Assembly: GCA_000697335.1 (NCBI GenBank)
Contig: JNEM01009810.1
Coordinates: 1 to 20,762, forward strand
Direction: 5' to 3'
Source: Conidiobolus incongruus B7586
Taxonomy: Eukaryota; Entomophthoromycota; Entomophthoromycetes; Entomophthorales; Conidiobolaceae
Length of the DNA stretch: 20,762 bases
Shown here piece by piece: positions 1 to 11,302 of the stretch; the stretch's first letter is position 1; every line of letters starts with the position of its first letter. Position numbers and translations under genes: made by a program. The notes under the pieces are model-generated. The model saw only the letters and a list, made by a program, of their open reading frames with translations. It ran no database searches and was not told where the DNA came from.

Positions 1-2640
1 AATATAGATCTTAATATATATAGAATATTTATATAACTAAAAATAAAGAGTTTTGATAATTCTTTTACTAAAATAAAATTGTATTTTTTAATATATTTTT
101 TTAGTATATAATAATTAAAAAAGTAATAATTAAAATTAATTATTTAAATTTTAACAAGTTTTAGATAGTTTCTCTTTTAGCTTTAAAGTAATTTACCTAA
201 TAATAAATTGTTGATTTAAATAATATTCTATTGTTACAAGCTACATATAAATTTTAAAGAATTTATAGTTTAGTTTTACTAATACTAAAATAAAAAACTT
301 TTGATGACCATTATTTAGTTTAAGTATGACTAAATTAAATAACTAATTTTAAAAAATTATTTTTTTATTTAAAACTAATAATAAGTTTAAAAAATTAAAA
401 ATTAAAAAATTTCCCATTTCTTTAATTATATGGTAATAATAATAGAGTTATATAAATGGGTATTTAAAGATATTTTTGAATTTATATCAATAAGTTGATA
501 GATCCTTATTTTTCAAAACTTTGTTATATATAATTATAATTATATCTAGTTATTATAGAATATGGTCAAAAATTAAAATCACTACCTTTAATATAATTTT
601 TAAATATACCATTTTTTATTCTTTATATGAGGTATTATCAATTAATAAGATTTATCGACTTATGTATATGTCTATATTTCATAAAAGTTTTAACAAATAG
701 TAATTAATTTTATATATAATAGATTTTGACTAGAATTCATTTTTTTCTAATAATCAGTTTCTTCAATATTTATTAAAGATATATTTTCAAGTAGATAAGT
801 ATCTTTTTATACAACATTTAATGTGTAAAAAATATCATCAATTATAATATTATTGTTATATTTATATTTTAATATTTGATTATTATCTTTGTAAAAAAAT
901 TGTTTTATATTTCAATATACTTGAAAAATGATATAAAATTAAGATTTTATTTGTTTTATTTTTAAAATCAATAATAATTATGGTAAATAGAGTATTATAT
1001 AATTATAATGACTATAATATCAAATAACTTTGAATATTTTAAAAAGTGGATTTTGTCAAAGATTTTATAACAAAAATATAACCATAGATTTGATTTTATT
1101 AAATTTATTATTTATAATTAATATATGATATATCAATATTTAACAGCGAGCGATCTCAATAGCTATAGAAGTTAATATATTTATATACCTCTATTTGTGA
1201 AATTATAGATTATTTTACGTTATATCAGCTTATGATAAGTAATATATTAGATACAATGATACAAATAATATTTGATTAATTAACAAAAATAAGGATTAAT
1301 AATGTAAAAGTTAATTATTATATAAAAGCAGTATTATTTTAATTTTAAATAAGTAATAATCGCATAGTGTTAATATTAATATTCAAAATAATTATTAATA
1401 TTTGATTTAAAAAATTAAATAAATATTATAAATTAATACTTTTTTAGCAGTAATAATTCTTTGCTATATATTTAATAATCATTTAATTATGGTAAAATAG
1501 TTGTCTTTATTAAAAACTAAAATTTGATATAATTTAAATAAGCTATACTTGTTTATATAGATTTTTTAATAAATATATTTTTGTAATTACCTAAAAAATT
1601 ATATTAATATCCATTTGAAGTTTTTGAAGATATTTAATATAGTAGTTTTTATAATTTTTATATTGATAAGTTTGTATAATTAAATTAAATATTATATACG
1701 AAAAATTATTATATAAATGATAATTAATTATATATTTTATTAACAGTATCAATTAAATATTTAAAGTTTAATCTTAACTAATTTTTTTTAATAACTGAAG
1801 GAAATTATATACCATTATAATATGTTTAATAACTAATAATTAACTATAAATCAAACACTAATTCACTAGAATTTATAGAGAATAATTTTAGCCTAAAATT
1901 ATGTTTTGTATTTTAAATAATTATATAAATGAATTTATAATTTATCAATTATAATAAAATATTAAAAAACATGTCTTTAATCTTGTCTTAATAGGGTTGA
2001 TTTAATTATGAATACTATCGTTTATTTTATTTTTTATTTAATAAGGTTTTTATGTTATATTTGTAAAGATTAAATCGTTAAAGTTTTAATATATAATCTT
2101 CTTATATAACTGATATTTAAGTATTCTAATATCCCAATTATTAAAATATTGAAGAATTTTTTAATAGTTTAAAAATTACAGCAAAAAATTAAATTTTTAC
2201 AATTTAACAAACTTCAGATATTTTTTTGGTTTAAAATTAATGTACCAAGTAATAAATAATATATCAGGATAAATTATTATTTTTATAAGTTGTTTATATT
2301 TGTAAAATAATTTTAAGATTAATGGTTAAATATTTCTAATATCAAAATATATGACTTCAGTTGATTTCTATCTAGTATTAGAAAAAATTAAATTATACAG
2401 TATATTTTTAATAATTTTTTAAAATTAATGATATATTTGAAAAATCTCCAATTTCTATTATATAGAAATAATATTTCATATATAAACCATATTTAAATAA
2501 AAAAATATTACATGAATAAAAAAGGCTTTAAATTCTAGTTATTAAGATATTATACTATATGTTAAAGTTATATTTAATATATGCAGAACATTTATAAGCT
2601 TAATATATATATAACAATTTCTTATAAACAACAAACTATA
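1..2640. other. AT-rich intergenic desert
   Basis: This stretch is almost entirely A and T, with stops in every frame and no open frame of useful length. I see no tRNA, no recognisable coding remnant and no long repeat. One short GC-richer spot lies near 1143-1160, but it has no interpretable content. It probably is non-coding, heavily AT-drifted DNA. Confidence 0.7.
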
Positions 2641-2689
2641 AAAAAATATTTTTTCAATTTTAACCAAAATAGTGCACTATATGTTTTTT

Positions 2690-4363
2690 CTTCCCAATTT
2701 AAATATAGAATCATTTTTTATAAAACCTCCATTTTTTAAGGGTAATCTAACATCAACTTGATCTTTTGTATGATTATTCGTTTGTAGAGAAATCGTAAGA
2801 TCATTAAGATTAGGTAAATCTGTTTCTTCTCCAAATGTGAAAAGTACTTGTGAATTATATTAATTAGTCCTAAAGCTTGTATAAAATTCTTGAATAAATG
2901 TTTCATTTATAATTGTAATTTTACTCTGTTATCTTCAAATTAGTATTTATCAACCACTACTATATATGTAAATATGTAATCATTGTCTTTGTAATTTCTA
3001 TAAGTCCATCACGAGCACCAATAAATGAGCAACCTTTAATATATTCATAAAATACAAAGTTGCTTCTTTCAATAAATGATTTCTATTTCAAACTCTTATA
3101 ATGGTTTAAACGATAAACCACAAGATTTTGACCATTTTCCATTCATATTTTTTCCTTAACTATATACAATAGATATATATTATTTTAAATATAAGCAATA
3201 TACAAAGACAGAAGTTATTATTTCAAAATTATTCATATGAAATTCATTATCGTTATTAACTAGGTTTTAGAGTTAAATATTATTTTTAAAATATCTCTTC
3301 AAACTGTAGATATATGCGAATCCAAAAAACTTTTTGACTCTATTTCACAAGATTGGTTGAAAACATAAATTGATGTATAGTTTAAATATTTTTTAGAAAT
3401 CAAACTACCAATTTTGTAAAAAATATATTATTCCTATTTAAGTAACTATAAATGGTTTGTATGTATCAACTATGATTCCAAATAATTTTTTGAGAGTTAA
3501 AAAGTATTTGTCTATACTTATATCAATATAATATATCAAAACACATTTAAGTGACAATAATAATAATAATAATATTCAATCTATCAAAATGTTTTAATCT
3601 GACAATATTACATGATATTGACATTATTTCCAAACCATTGATTATTATATCTGTTAGTAGCTCTGGAACTAGCTAAATAAGGTTGGCAAACAGTATCCGA
3701 AGCACCATACGTAACTATATGAAAACGTGTACTATTATAATTAGGATTTGCAAGATAAGCTCTAACTGTATTTAATCAAGCCCCTTCACCTCTACTTAGT
3801 TGTTGTTGTCTACTTGGAACAAATTATAATTTGCTGGATTACCAACCTCATTAATACTTGTAAAAGGATACTTGTCGCACCATGCAGAAACAAGAGTTAT
3901 TCTTGTAGCAAGCTGTATATAATTCATATTATTAGGATTGGATTCTAAATTTTTGCATAGTTTTGCCATAACATAGATTTCTATTGTCTGTATTAATTCT
4001 GTCACATCCAGCATTATATCTGTTTTCTCTGTTTCACTGGCCACTATAATGGAATGAAAGAATAAAAGGAGCACCATTATTTTGTATAGCTTGATATTTA
4101 CTACAAGTGGTATAAGGCACATTATCTACAAAATATTTTAACACAAGAAGTTGTAGTGTTTCTAGGAGAACTGCTGAATTAAGACTTGTGAATATTCCAA
4201 CCTCTATATTATCCTGTATCATTCTATGATGTACATCCACGAAATTGTACCCAAAAGGAATATTATTATTGAGTTGTGAACAAACATTACTTAAAATTTT
4301 AGACAACAGAATGAAATATTTTAATTCAAACAGCTTTAACAAAGTAATTATTATCCAAAACAT
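2690..4363 (-). pseudogene. Eroded minus-strand coding stretch of unknown origin (fossil)
   Basis: The minus strand here has codon-like sequence with mixed amino acid content, richer in G and C than the flanks, but it is broken in several places and no full-length frame survives. The longest readable parts lie within 3600-4363. One part, roughly 3600-3900, recalls the C-terminal peptidoglycan-binding fold of OmpA-like proteins: an LSRG-type helix start, then a VRAYL helix, an F-I-V-T-Y-G strand, and a late NRY-N stretch where OmpA has NRR. That likeness is by eye and weak. Some giant viruses and many Gram-negative bacteria encode OmpA-like proteins, so an old insertion from either is possible, as is a decayed host gene. 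It shows no fungal-style introns that I could place. It lies back to back with the plus-strand remnant starting near 4311. Confidence 0.4.
3556..3573. repeat. (AAT)6 microsatellite
   Basis: Six perfect AAT units sit just downstream, in the minus-strand sense, of the eroded coding stretch. It is an ordinary simple repeat for DNA this rich in A and T. Confidence 0.9.
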
Positions 4364-4792
4364 GAAAAATAAAACTAAAGTGTATGGCTATATAATCACA
4401 AATAATGTAGATGAAACTATCCTTTCCTGGTCAATCTTAATGATGTAAGTGTAAATAAAGATGTGTGTCTGTTTATTGATATGATCTTCAAGAAAGATGT
4501 TTCTTTATCCACTAAATCTGATGAAGATATTATTGAGTGTCATAAAGATGTTACTAAATATAATCAAAGAATATATCCTGATTACAGCTTTATCTTGATT
4601 ATAAATGATAAGTTTGTAGAAGAAAACACATTTGGAGCAATAATGTATAATGATGAGCAATTTATAACTTTTAGGTGTACTTATTTCATAGCTGCAAATA
4701 TGCTTTTAGAAAAACAAGTTGGTTATGTAGATATGTATTTTATTAAATCTTTCATAGTAGATGGTTTTGTACAAGTTCCTGAAGAAGAATAA
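4311..4792 (+). pseudogene. Eroded plus-strand coding stretch of unknown function (fossil)
   Basis: Two readable segments with protein-like composition lie here on the plus strand. The longer, in the second half, runs about 110 codons to a TAA at 4790-4792 and ends in an acidic VPEEE tail. It contains alternating hydrophobic strands (FILII, FGAIMY, FITFR), which suggest a small alpha/beta fold. I do not recognise the family. The stretch appears broken at least once and starts close to the 5' side of the minus-strand remnant, so the two form a compact divergent pair. Compact spacing and no visible introns would suit a viral or bacterial source, but nothing here proves one. A short intact host gene using only the second half cannot be excluded. 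Confidence 0.4.
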
Positions 4793-6300
4793 TAACCATT
4801 AATAAAATCTAGTGTTTAGTCTCTTAAATTAATTGAATAAAAAATGTAGAGTAATGATAGAATCTACAGACACTAAAAAAGTTGATAACTTACAAAAATT
4901 TATGAAAATTTAAAACAGTTAACTATATTATTTGCTTAACCTATTACTGAAAATTAATACTTTATAGGAACACTCAACGAAGATACATATGGCCAATTGA
5001 TGATATTTTACAATTATACTAAAAGCTAAACTCATAATTAACTATATATTGATGTTTAATCTATTTGAACATTATCAACATATTAGTAACCGATTTTAAT
5101 TTGGTCAATTTAATCAAAACTATGATCTTTAATGGTATATTGTCTAGATCGAAATTGGTGAATTTAGTCATTTGTAAGCATTTATTATGTTGGTTAGTAT
5201 GTATTGACTAACAGTTAAGTTTTAATTAAAATTGGCATTATTTTATTTATGCTCTGGTTGGGATTATTCCAAATGATCAAACCTCTATTAGTGACGATTC
5301 AATCTATAAATTGAGTATTATTGTATTAATTTTTGATGATCTATTTCACGATCATACCGATCAGTTGGAGTTTAATACTGTCCAAATATTATATTAATTC
5401 ATTATTGATCGTGACTCATATTTTTTAGATATCCCAATTTTATCTCTATGAACTCTGGTGTTTTTTCGAATTTTACTAAGTTCTAGATTGAATAACAAAT
5501 TTGATGTATTTTCATTCCTTATATTGTAAATTATCTACTTTATTTATTTCTTATATTTGAAGGATAATTAAGGGCAAGATTAATCATATAATATATTAAC
5601 TAGATAGCTAATTTATTCATTTAGCTTTATGCTTCTATATCGACACTAATATTTTTTTATTAAGGACCAATCTATTTCTAATGATTCATTTAGAGTTTAT
5701 AATGTTGATGTATATTTATATTGAGTTATTTCTAATAATTAAATTTTTATTACCATTTTGGTTTTTGACTATGATTCAATTTAAGCATGATATAAATAAT
5801 TAAATATTAGATAAAATATTATATAAACATTAATTATTAAGGTTATTAATATATTTATTTTAAAAAATAGAAGCAAAAGTGACAATAACTCCTATATCCT
5901 CATGATAGATATTCAAATTCATTTTTTTTTCAAAATAAAATATCAATCAAGTGATTAATAATAAAAAAGTAACTGGATAAGAATATTAAATTGAAAAATT
6001 TAAAAAAGTATATTAAATTATTGAAATAATTGTTAAAATCTATATCAAAATTAAATTATATACATATCATTGTTGAACAATTGAATGCAAATATATTAAT
6101 TTCTATTTATATAAAATGAGTATGTATGGATTCTTATTACCTGACTCAAGTAAAATTTGAATTAAATTTAATTATGTATTTCTAAGAGAAATAAAAAATA
6201 AAAAAAATATTTTGATTATTATTAATAATCAAATTTGAATGAATTATAAAAATTGAAACTATAATAAAAATTGAATAAAATATTGGTGTAATTGATGTTC
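4793..6300. other. Intergenic region with possible scraps of coding sequence
   Basis: No gene is supported. The first 250 bases still look partly coding: a 19-codon plus-strand frame from an ATG at 4854, and a short GQLMIFYNYTK-like run near 4990-5030. These may be more of the eroded island upstream. From about 5050 to 5460 the base composition stays slightly mixed, with an imperfect 16-bp direct repeat (TTGGTSAATTTARTCA) at 5101-5116 and 5155-5170. The remainder is plain AT-rich sequence. Confidence 0.5.
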
Positions 6301-6305
6301 AAAAA
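6301..6305 (-). terminator. RNA polymerase III terminator of the minus-strand tRNA-Ile
   Basis: A run of five T on the minus strand follows the tRNA discriminator base after two nucleotides. This is the standard Pol III stop signal. Confidence 0.85.
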
Positions 6306-6307
6306 TA

Positions 6308-6381
6308 TGCTCCCAACAGGGATCGAACCTGTGACCTTGGCGTTATTAGCACCACGCTCTAACCAACTGAGCTATGGGAGC
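6308..6381 (-). tRNA. tRNA-Ile, anticodon AAU
   Basis: The sequence folds as a full cloverleaf. It has a perfect 7-bp acceptor stem (GCTCCCA with TGGGAGC), a D arm GCTC/GAGC with AGTTGGTTA loop, an anticodon stem TGGTG/CGCCA with loop CTAATAA, and a T arm ACAGG/CCTGT with TTCGATC loop. The discriminator base is A and there is no intron. The anticodon is AAT in DNA, read as IAU after deamination of A34, so it decodes AUU and AUC isoleucine codons. Internal A and B boxes (GGTTCGATCCC) are intact. It is identical over all 74 bases to the plus-strand copy at 11303-11376, while the flanks differ. Confidence 0.97.
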
Positions 6382-8300
6382 TATTAAATAAAGAAATTTC
6401 AAAATATATCACAGTACAATACACTGACTAATATTTATTTATCACTTAATTAATATGACTCAATTTTATTTAATAACTATATTCTTGCAAATTTATATTA
6501 TATATATCATTTTCCATATCATTTGTGTTATTCTGTCTTCTATAACATCCGATTTTTTCATCTATTTTCATATATCTATTACTTTAAATATTGCTATCAT
6601 TTTTATATTGAACCTTTAGTAATCAATTCCACAATTGATTACACTTTATTTAATATAAATTGTAATATTGTAAAATCATAAATTTTTGAATTCGTTTGGT
6701 TTTGAGATTCAAAAGCTTTCAATTATAATTGATATAAAAGATAACTTTGAAATGATAGAGATTTTAACATGATTATAATTTATAATTCTAAAAAAATATT
6801 CCACAATTATATTAACATGATATTCAATTTTTTCAAAATTAATAAAATTTCTAATCAAATTTTGAGAAAAATTGAATATATAATTTAATCTTCAATAATG
6901 TTAAGTATTAGATATTATAATAATATAATCCAAAAATAATTCTAAAAATGAATTATTAAATAGTTCAGTAAGATATATTTATCATAAATTTAGATTGTGC
7001 TTATTTGTTATTTGATTTAAATTTTACCAGAGTCTAGCCTTCAAAATCTCTAAATTCTGATAATAATTCAATGTTAATCGGCACAAATATAAAATTAGAA
7101 TTTTTCCAATAAATCAATTCAATACATTAAAAATGAGTTAAATGCAAAAATTGCATAACTCGTGTTATTAGTATGTTATTATTTTTTAAATATGAAATAT
7201 ATCAATTTTATTACATATCAATTCATAAATTGTTATATTTTTAAATGTGTTGTGAGTAATAGCATTATTGATAACATATTATCTAGCAATGTATAATTAA
7301 CACAATTTACAACCTCTTATTAAAATTAATATAATAGGAATATTGATATATTAATTTCTATTTTTCTTATAACATCAAAATATATAGAGTTTCAAATTAA
7401 TAACTTGAATGATTGAATTTTTTATTACATAGTGTTTGAAATATAAAATGGATAAAGTCACATTAGAACAAATAATGCAATAACGTAAAATATCTAGGTT
7501 TTTTTTCATACTCTTTTAGTGATAAATTTCAAAATTTATTATCCTCTATACAGCAACATGATTCATTACCCAATAAATTGTAATGGATTGTATATAATTC
7601 AATCAAAATGAAGTCCATTGATAAAAATTACTCAGCAATTGATTCAATATTTTACAATAAATAATTTTCAAATGAATATATTTCCCTCATATTTAATACA
7701 AGATTTGATTACTTTTTGAAATTGGAATTATGTATCCACTTAGTCAATCATCAGTCATCAATATCACATTAACGCCCAATAATTAATTAACTAAAGTTCT
7801 CAATCATTTAGTACTATTAAAAATTTAATAAGTTTTCAAGTTCTGAGTGTTAAAAGGTATAGTTAATTGATTTTGATACAAATTTAACTAATCAACTATA
7901 TATTTCAGGTCATAAATTATTAATTAATGAGATCATAAGGTGTTGACAAGGTTTTTTGAAATTGAAGTGGTGAATAGAAATGAGTGATACAGGATTGCTT
8001 TAATTAATTTATGATAATATATCAAATAATTGTTTATATTCTTTAAAAATTCAATATATTTTTTTAGTTGATATTTTGATATTTTTTATAAAAAGGTAAG
8101 TTCAAGACTGTATAAATACATTTAGAATTCAAAAGAATATGAAACAAAAAGATTATCCGGATACAAATTTAAACCTATTAGTTTTAAACTTGTGGATGAT
8201 TTGCTATTCCCTGTTAAAAAAAATATTAAAATAATCAATTAGTTCCATAAAATTGGTTAAAAATTTTAGAGGGTTTTGAGTTTGAAGATTTAAATAATTT
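6382..8300. other. AT-rich intergenic region upstream of the kinase gene
   Basis: I find no open frame of credible length and no RNA gene in this 1.9 kb stretch. It holds one clear hairpin-forming repeat at 6821-6878, listed separately. The rest is featureless AT-rich sequence with homopolymer runs. Confidence 0.6.
6821..6878. repeat. Imperfect inverted repeat, about 20-bp arms
   Basis: The arm at 6821-6840 (TATTCAATTTTTTCAAAATT) is matched in inverse orientation by 6857-6878 with one or two differences, leaving a loop of about 16 nt. A shorter outer match of 7 bp (TTAACAT at 6812-6818, ATGTTAA near 6898-6904) surrounds it. It could form a cruciform or an RNA hairpin. No role is apparent. 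Confidence 0.6.
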
Positions 8301-8480
8301 TTGAAAAGGTGCCAATTAAATGTTAAATAACCGCTCTACAAATGCACGATTGGATTGGTCAGAAATGTTGCTAATTATTTTTTTGGGCTTTTGAGCACTT
8401 AAAACAGTGTATATGATCCAAATAACTCCCCAAGTACTTGATTATTTATAAAAGAGGAATGTTGAATTGGCACTTCTGTA
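8301..8480 (+). promoter_or_regulatory. Promoter-like region of the YANK-type kinase: CCAAT cluster and TATA box
   Basis: This stretch is richer in G and C than its surroundings. It carries CCAAT at 8312-8316, inverted CCAAT (ATTGG) at 8349-8353, 8354-8358 and 8466-8470, and TATAAAAG at 8447-8454. The outer two lie in a 9-bp inverted repeat, GTGCCAATT at 8309-8317 and AATTGGCAC at 8465-8473. In fungi CCAAT boxes are bound by the HAP (NF-Y) complex. The TATA box lies about 280 nt before the kinase ATG, which would imply a long 5' leader. Assignment to the kinase is inference from position. Confidence 0.4.
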
Positions 8481-8732
8481 CATAATTTGAGTTCCCCTGA
8501 CTCTAAATTGAGAACATTAATTATAATAAAAAGTTAAATTTATTTTTATTTTTTAATTCACCTAATAATTTTCAATTTAGAACTTGTTTTAAAAATAATA
8601 TAATTAATTGTCTCTCTTTGTTGTTAATAATTATTATTTGATAGAGAATTTTTTTAAAGAGTTATATTTATTATAATTTGTATATATTAGTTATATTTTT
8701 TAGTTTTGTAATATTAATATTATTTCGAAGTT

Positions 8733-10506
8733 ATGGGGAATTCTAATAATAAGATGCCTCTGTCTGAAGAGGGTAAATCTATTAACAATTTATATTATTT
8801 TAAATATTAACGATAATTTAGTGGATTTAACTCATTTCAAATTATTAAGGTGTATTGGTAGGGGCAGCTTCGGCAAAGTAATAATAATATTAATACCTTA
8901 TGGATTGATATCTTTTATACTAATTCTCCTATTTAGGTACGTATGGTACAGCATAAAATTACCAAAGAACATTTCGCCTTGAAATACCTCGACAAAGAGG
9001 ATATTATACGCAAAAAGATGACCAAAAACATAGTTAGAGAGCGTAATTTGCTTCAAGATTTGCACCATCCCCTAGTGTGTAATTTAAAATATTCGTTTCA
9101 AGACGATTATAACTTGTATATGGTTCTGGATTTAATGTTGGGAGGAGATTTAAGGTTTCATATGAATAGGAGAAAATTTTCAGAGCCTGAAATAATTAAA
9201 ATTGCTGCTGAGGTGGTGTGTTCTATAGGCTATTTACATAAGGCTAAAGTTATTCATAGGTATTTAGAACAAATATTATTCTTAATTTATAACTGATTAT
9301 ATTTTATAGAGATATTAAACCTGATAATATACTTTTAGATGATAACGGTAAAGATATTTTTATTTTTTGTTAATATTTTTAATAATAAATTATATTAGGT
9401 CATGCTCATATTACAGATTTTAATATTGCAACCATTTATCATGAGGATAAATTACTTACCTCGCAATCGGGTACTAGTCAATATATGGGTAATTATAAAA
9501 AAATACTAGTGTTTGATATAATTGACTAATTAAATTGTTAGCACCTGAAATAATAACTGGAGGGGGTTATTCGACAGCTGTAGATTGGTGGTCTTTAGGG
9601 ATATGCTTGTATGAGATGATATATGGGAAAACACCGTTTCAAGACAGTCTTAAAAAGCAGAAGACGCGTCAAGTCATTGTGGATGAACCAATTAACTTTT
9701 ATCAATCATCACAAGTGGAAGTATCTATACATATGATTGATTTTATTAGAAAATTACTTATTAAAGATCCTGCAAAACGATTGGGAGCTGGACCCAACGG
9801 TTTACAAGATATTCAAAATCACAATATATTCCTGACGACGGATTGGGACGAGATGCTATACAAAATCAATCCCAATCCATTTGTTCCTAATGTAAATCAG
9901 CCTAATTTTGATATGACTTATGATTTGGAGGAACTTTTATTGGAGGATTGTCCTCTTGAAAGTTTACCATCAAAGCGCAATAAAGATGCAAGTTTATTAA
10001 CTGGGGATATGCTTACAATGGAGAAAGAATATCTTACATATGACTATACCATCCGTATGGGGATTCCATTATCGCGAAGTCGGCGCCATTCTATAGTAGG
10101 ATCAAATAACGCAAGTATGCAAACTTCCCCAGCGCCACAGCCCGCAAATTTGCCCTACACTTCCTCAACCTTACCCCAACAGCTTCAGATCCCAAAGCTC
10201 GCGAAAATGGATCGCAGAAAAAGTCGATCTTACCAACAATTGAGCAGGTTTTTTGAAAGGGAGCCTGATCTTCCTGACCTTCGCAAAAATGGATCTCAGT
10301 CGCAATCTCATTCTCCACCATCGCCACCTTCCCCCTCTACTAGACATTCCTCGGCAGCGGCGTCCCTCTCAGATCAAGTATCTCCCCAGTCGTCAAACAG
10401 GGGATTTGCACAAATGCTCAAGCCCCTTTACAAGGGTATGAAGACCAGGCGAACCGATCGTGATAGCTTAGTAGTCGGTCTCACACCCCCTACATCTCTA
10501 GTGTAA
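8733..10506 (+). CDS. Ser/Thr protein kinase of the YANK (STK32) family
   Basis: Six exons (8733..8772, 8822..8877, 8937..9259, 9310..9347, 9399..9488, 9542..10506) join into 503 residues with every junction in frame; the five introns are 49-59 nt with GT...AG ends. The glycine loop GRGSFGKV is at 26-33, the ATP lysine in FALK at 48, the helix-C glutamate at 67, HRDIKPDN at 139-146, and APE at 183-185. The DFG motif reads DFN (159-161), as in animal YANK kinases, and is followed by IA. The segments GYSTAVDWWSLG and the conserved post-kinase YDLEELLLE also match that family. All catalytic residues are present, so it should be active; YANK substrates are poorly known. The start MGNSNN fits an N-myristoylation signal, suggesting membrane attachment. 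The last 120 or so residues are basic, then rich in Ser and Pro, and probably disordered. No neighbour suggests a pathway. Confidence 0.93.
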
Positions 10507-11302
10507 TAATTTTTTATAAAATCAATTTAAATAATATAATATAATTATTAATCTTTCAAAACAAATAATTCCCAACATAATAATTCGATTACCTGATATG
10601 TAACAATAGTCCAACAAGTTAAATAAAATTTAAAATTTAATCAAATTAAATTGTTTTGAGTTAATTATTATCTACCTATTTGTTTTGATCTCTGAGAGTG
10701 TCAGGAGTACTTTAGTATTTGATTAGTTGGGGTTACTCAATTAGGAAATAACCGAATCCTAGCTAGGTTATTTCATAATGTTAGGCTTGTTTATTTTTAA
10801 ATTAGGAAACTATTATGACAAATTGATCGAGCAAAATGGAAGATTTTAAGTTGATCAATTTCTAAGCTGAGTTCAAAATTTAGACAATTAATTCGGGATT
10901 ATTTTCTATAAAATTTTCTAACGTTAAAATATTCATTATTCAAACTAAATTTTACAGCATAGCGTAATTTTAAGATATTATTCAAAAAAAAATACTTGAA
11001 ATATCAAGAAGTTAATTAAGAGCAAAACAAGGTTCAAGGTGGTGTAAACCCTGTCATAGTCATTATCCAAAATAAAATTTAGAAATGGTGTAAAAAAGTG
11101 TAAGGTATTGAAAATATGATTATAATTATTTGAAATTAGAAAAGACAATATTTTAAATAGGAAAATGAATTAAAAATATAAATAAGAATAAGTAATAAAT
11201 TATAATAACATATATAAAGAAAAAGATGATATTGAAGATAAATAAAATTGTAAAAGATTAAAGTTTTTATAATTATAAATTATTTAATTCAATAGTAGGT
11301 GT
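10507..11302. other. Intergenic region between the kinase gene and tRNA-Ile
   Basis: No open frame or RNA gene is visible. The kinase 3' flank lies here, but I see no canonical AATAAA close to the stop. One short palindromic hairpin at 10745-10774 is listed separately. The stretch from about 10680 to 10800 is a little richer in G and C than its surroundings, without recognisable content. Confidence 0.5.
10745..10774. repeat. Short palindromic hairpin downstream of the kinase gene
   Basis: GAAATAACC at 10745-10753 pairs perfectly with GGTTATTTC at 10766-10774. The loop side contains the perfect 10-bp palindrome CCTAGCTAGG at 10758-10767, so two alternative hairpins are possible. It lies about 240 nt after the kinase stop. 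A role in 3' end formation is possible but not shown. Confidence 0.5.

Noticed and set aside
1143-1160. GC-richer patch in the left AT desert
   Set aside because: It is too short to interpret and has no RNA fold, ORF or repeat partner that I could find.
10091-10441. Open frames overlapping the kinase C-terminal tail on both strands
   Set aside because: They are shadows of the low-complexity, GC-richer kinase tail. The kinase frame carries the conserved family motif and fits all splice junctions.
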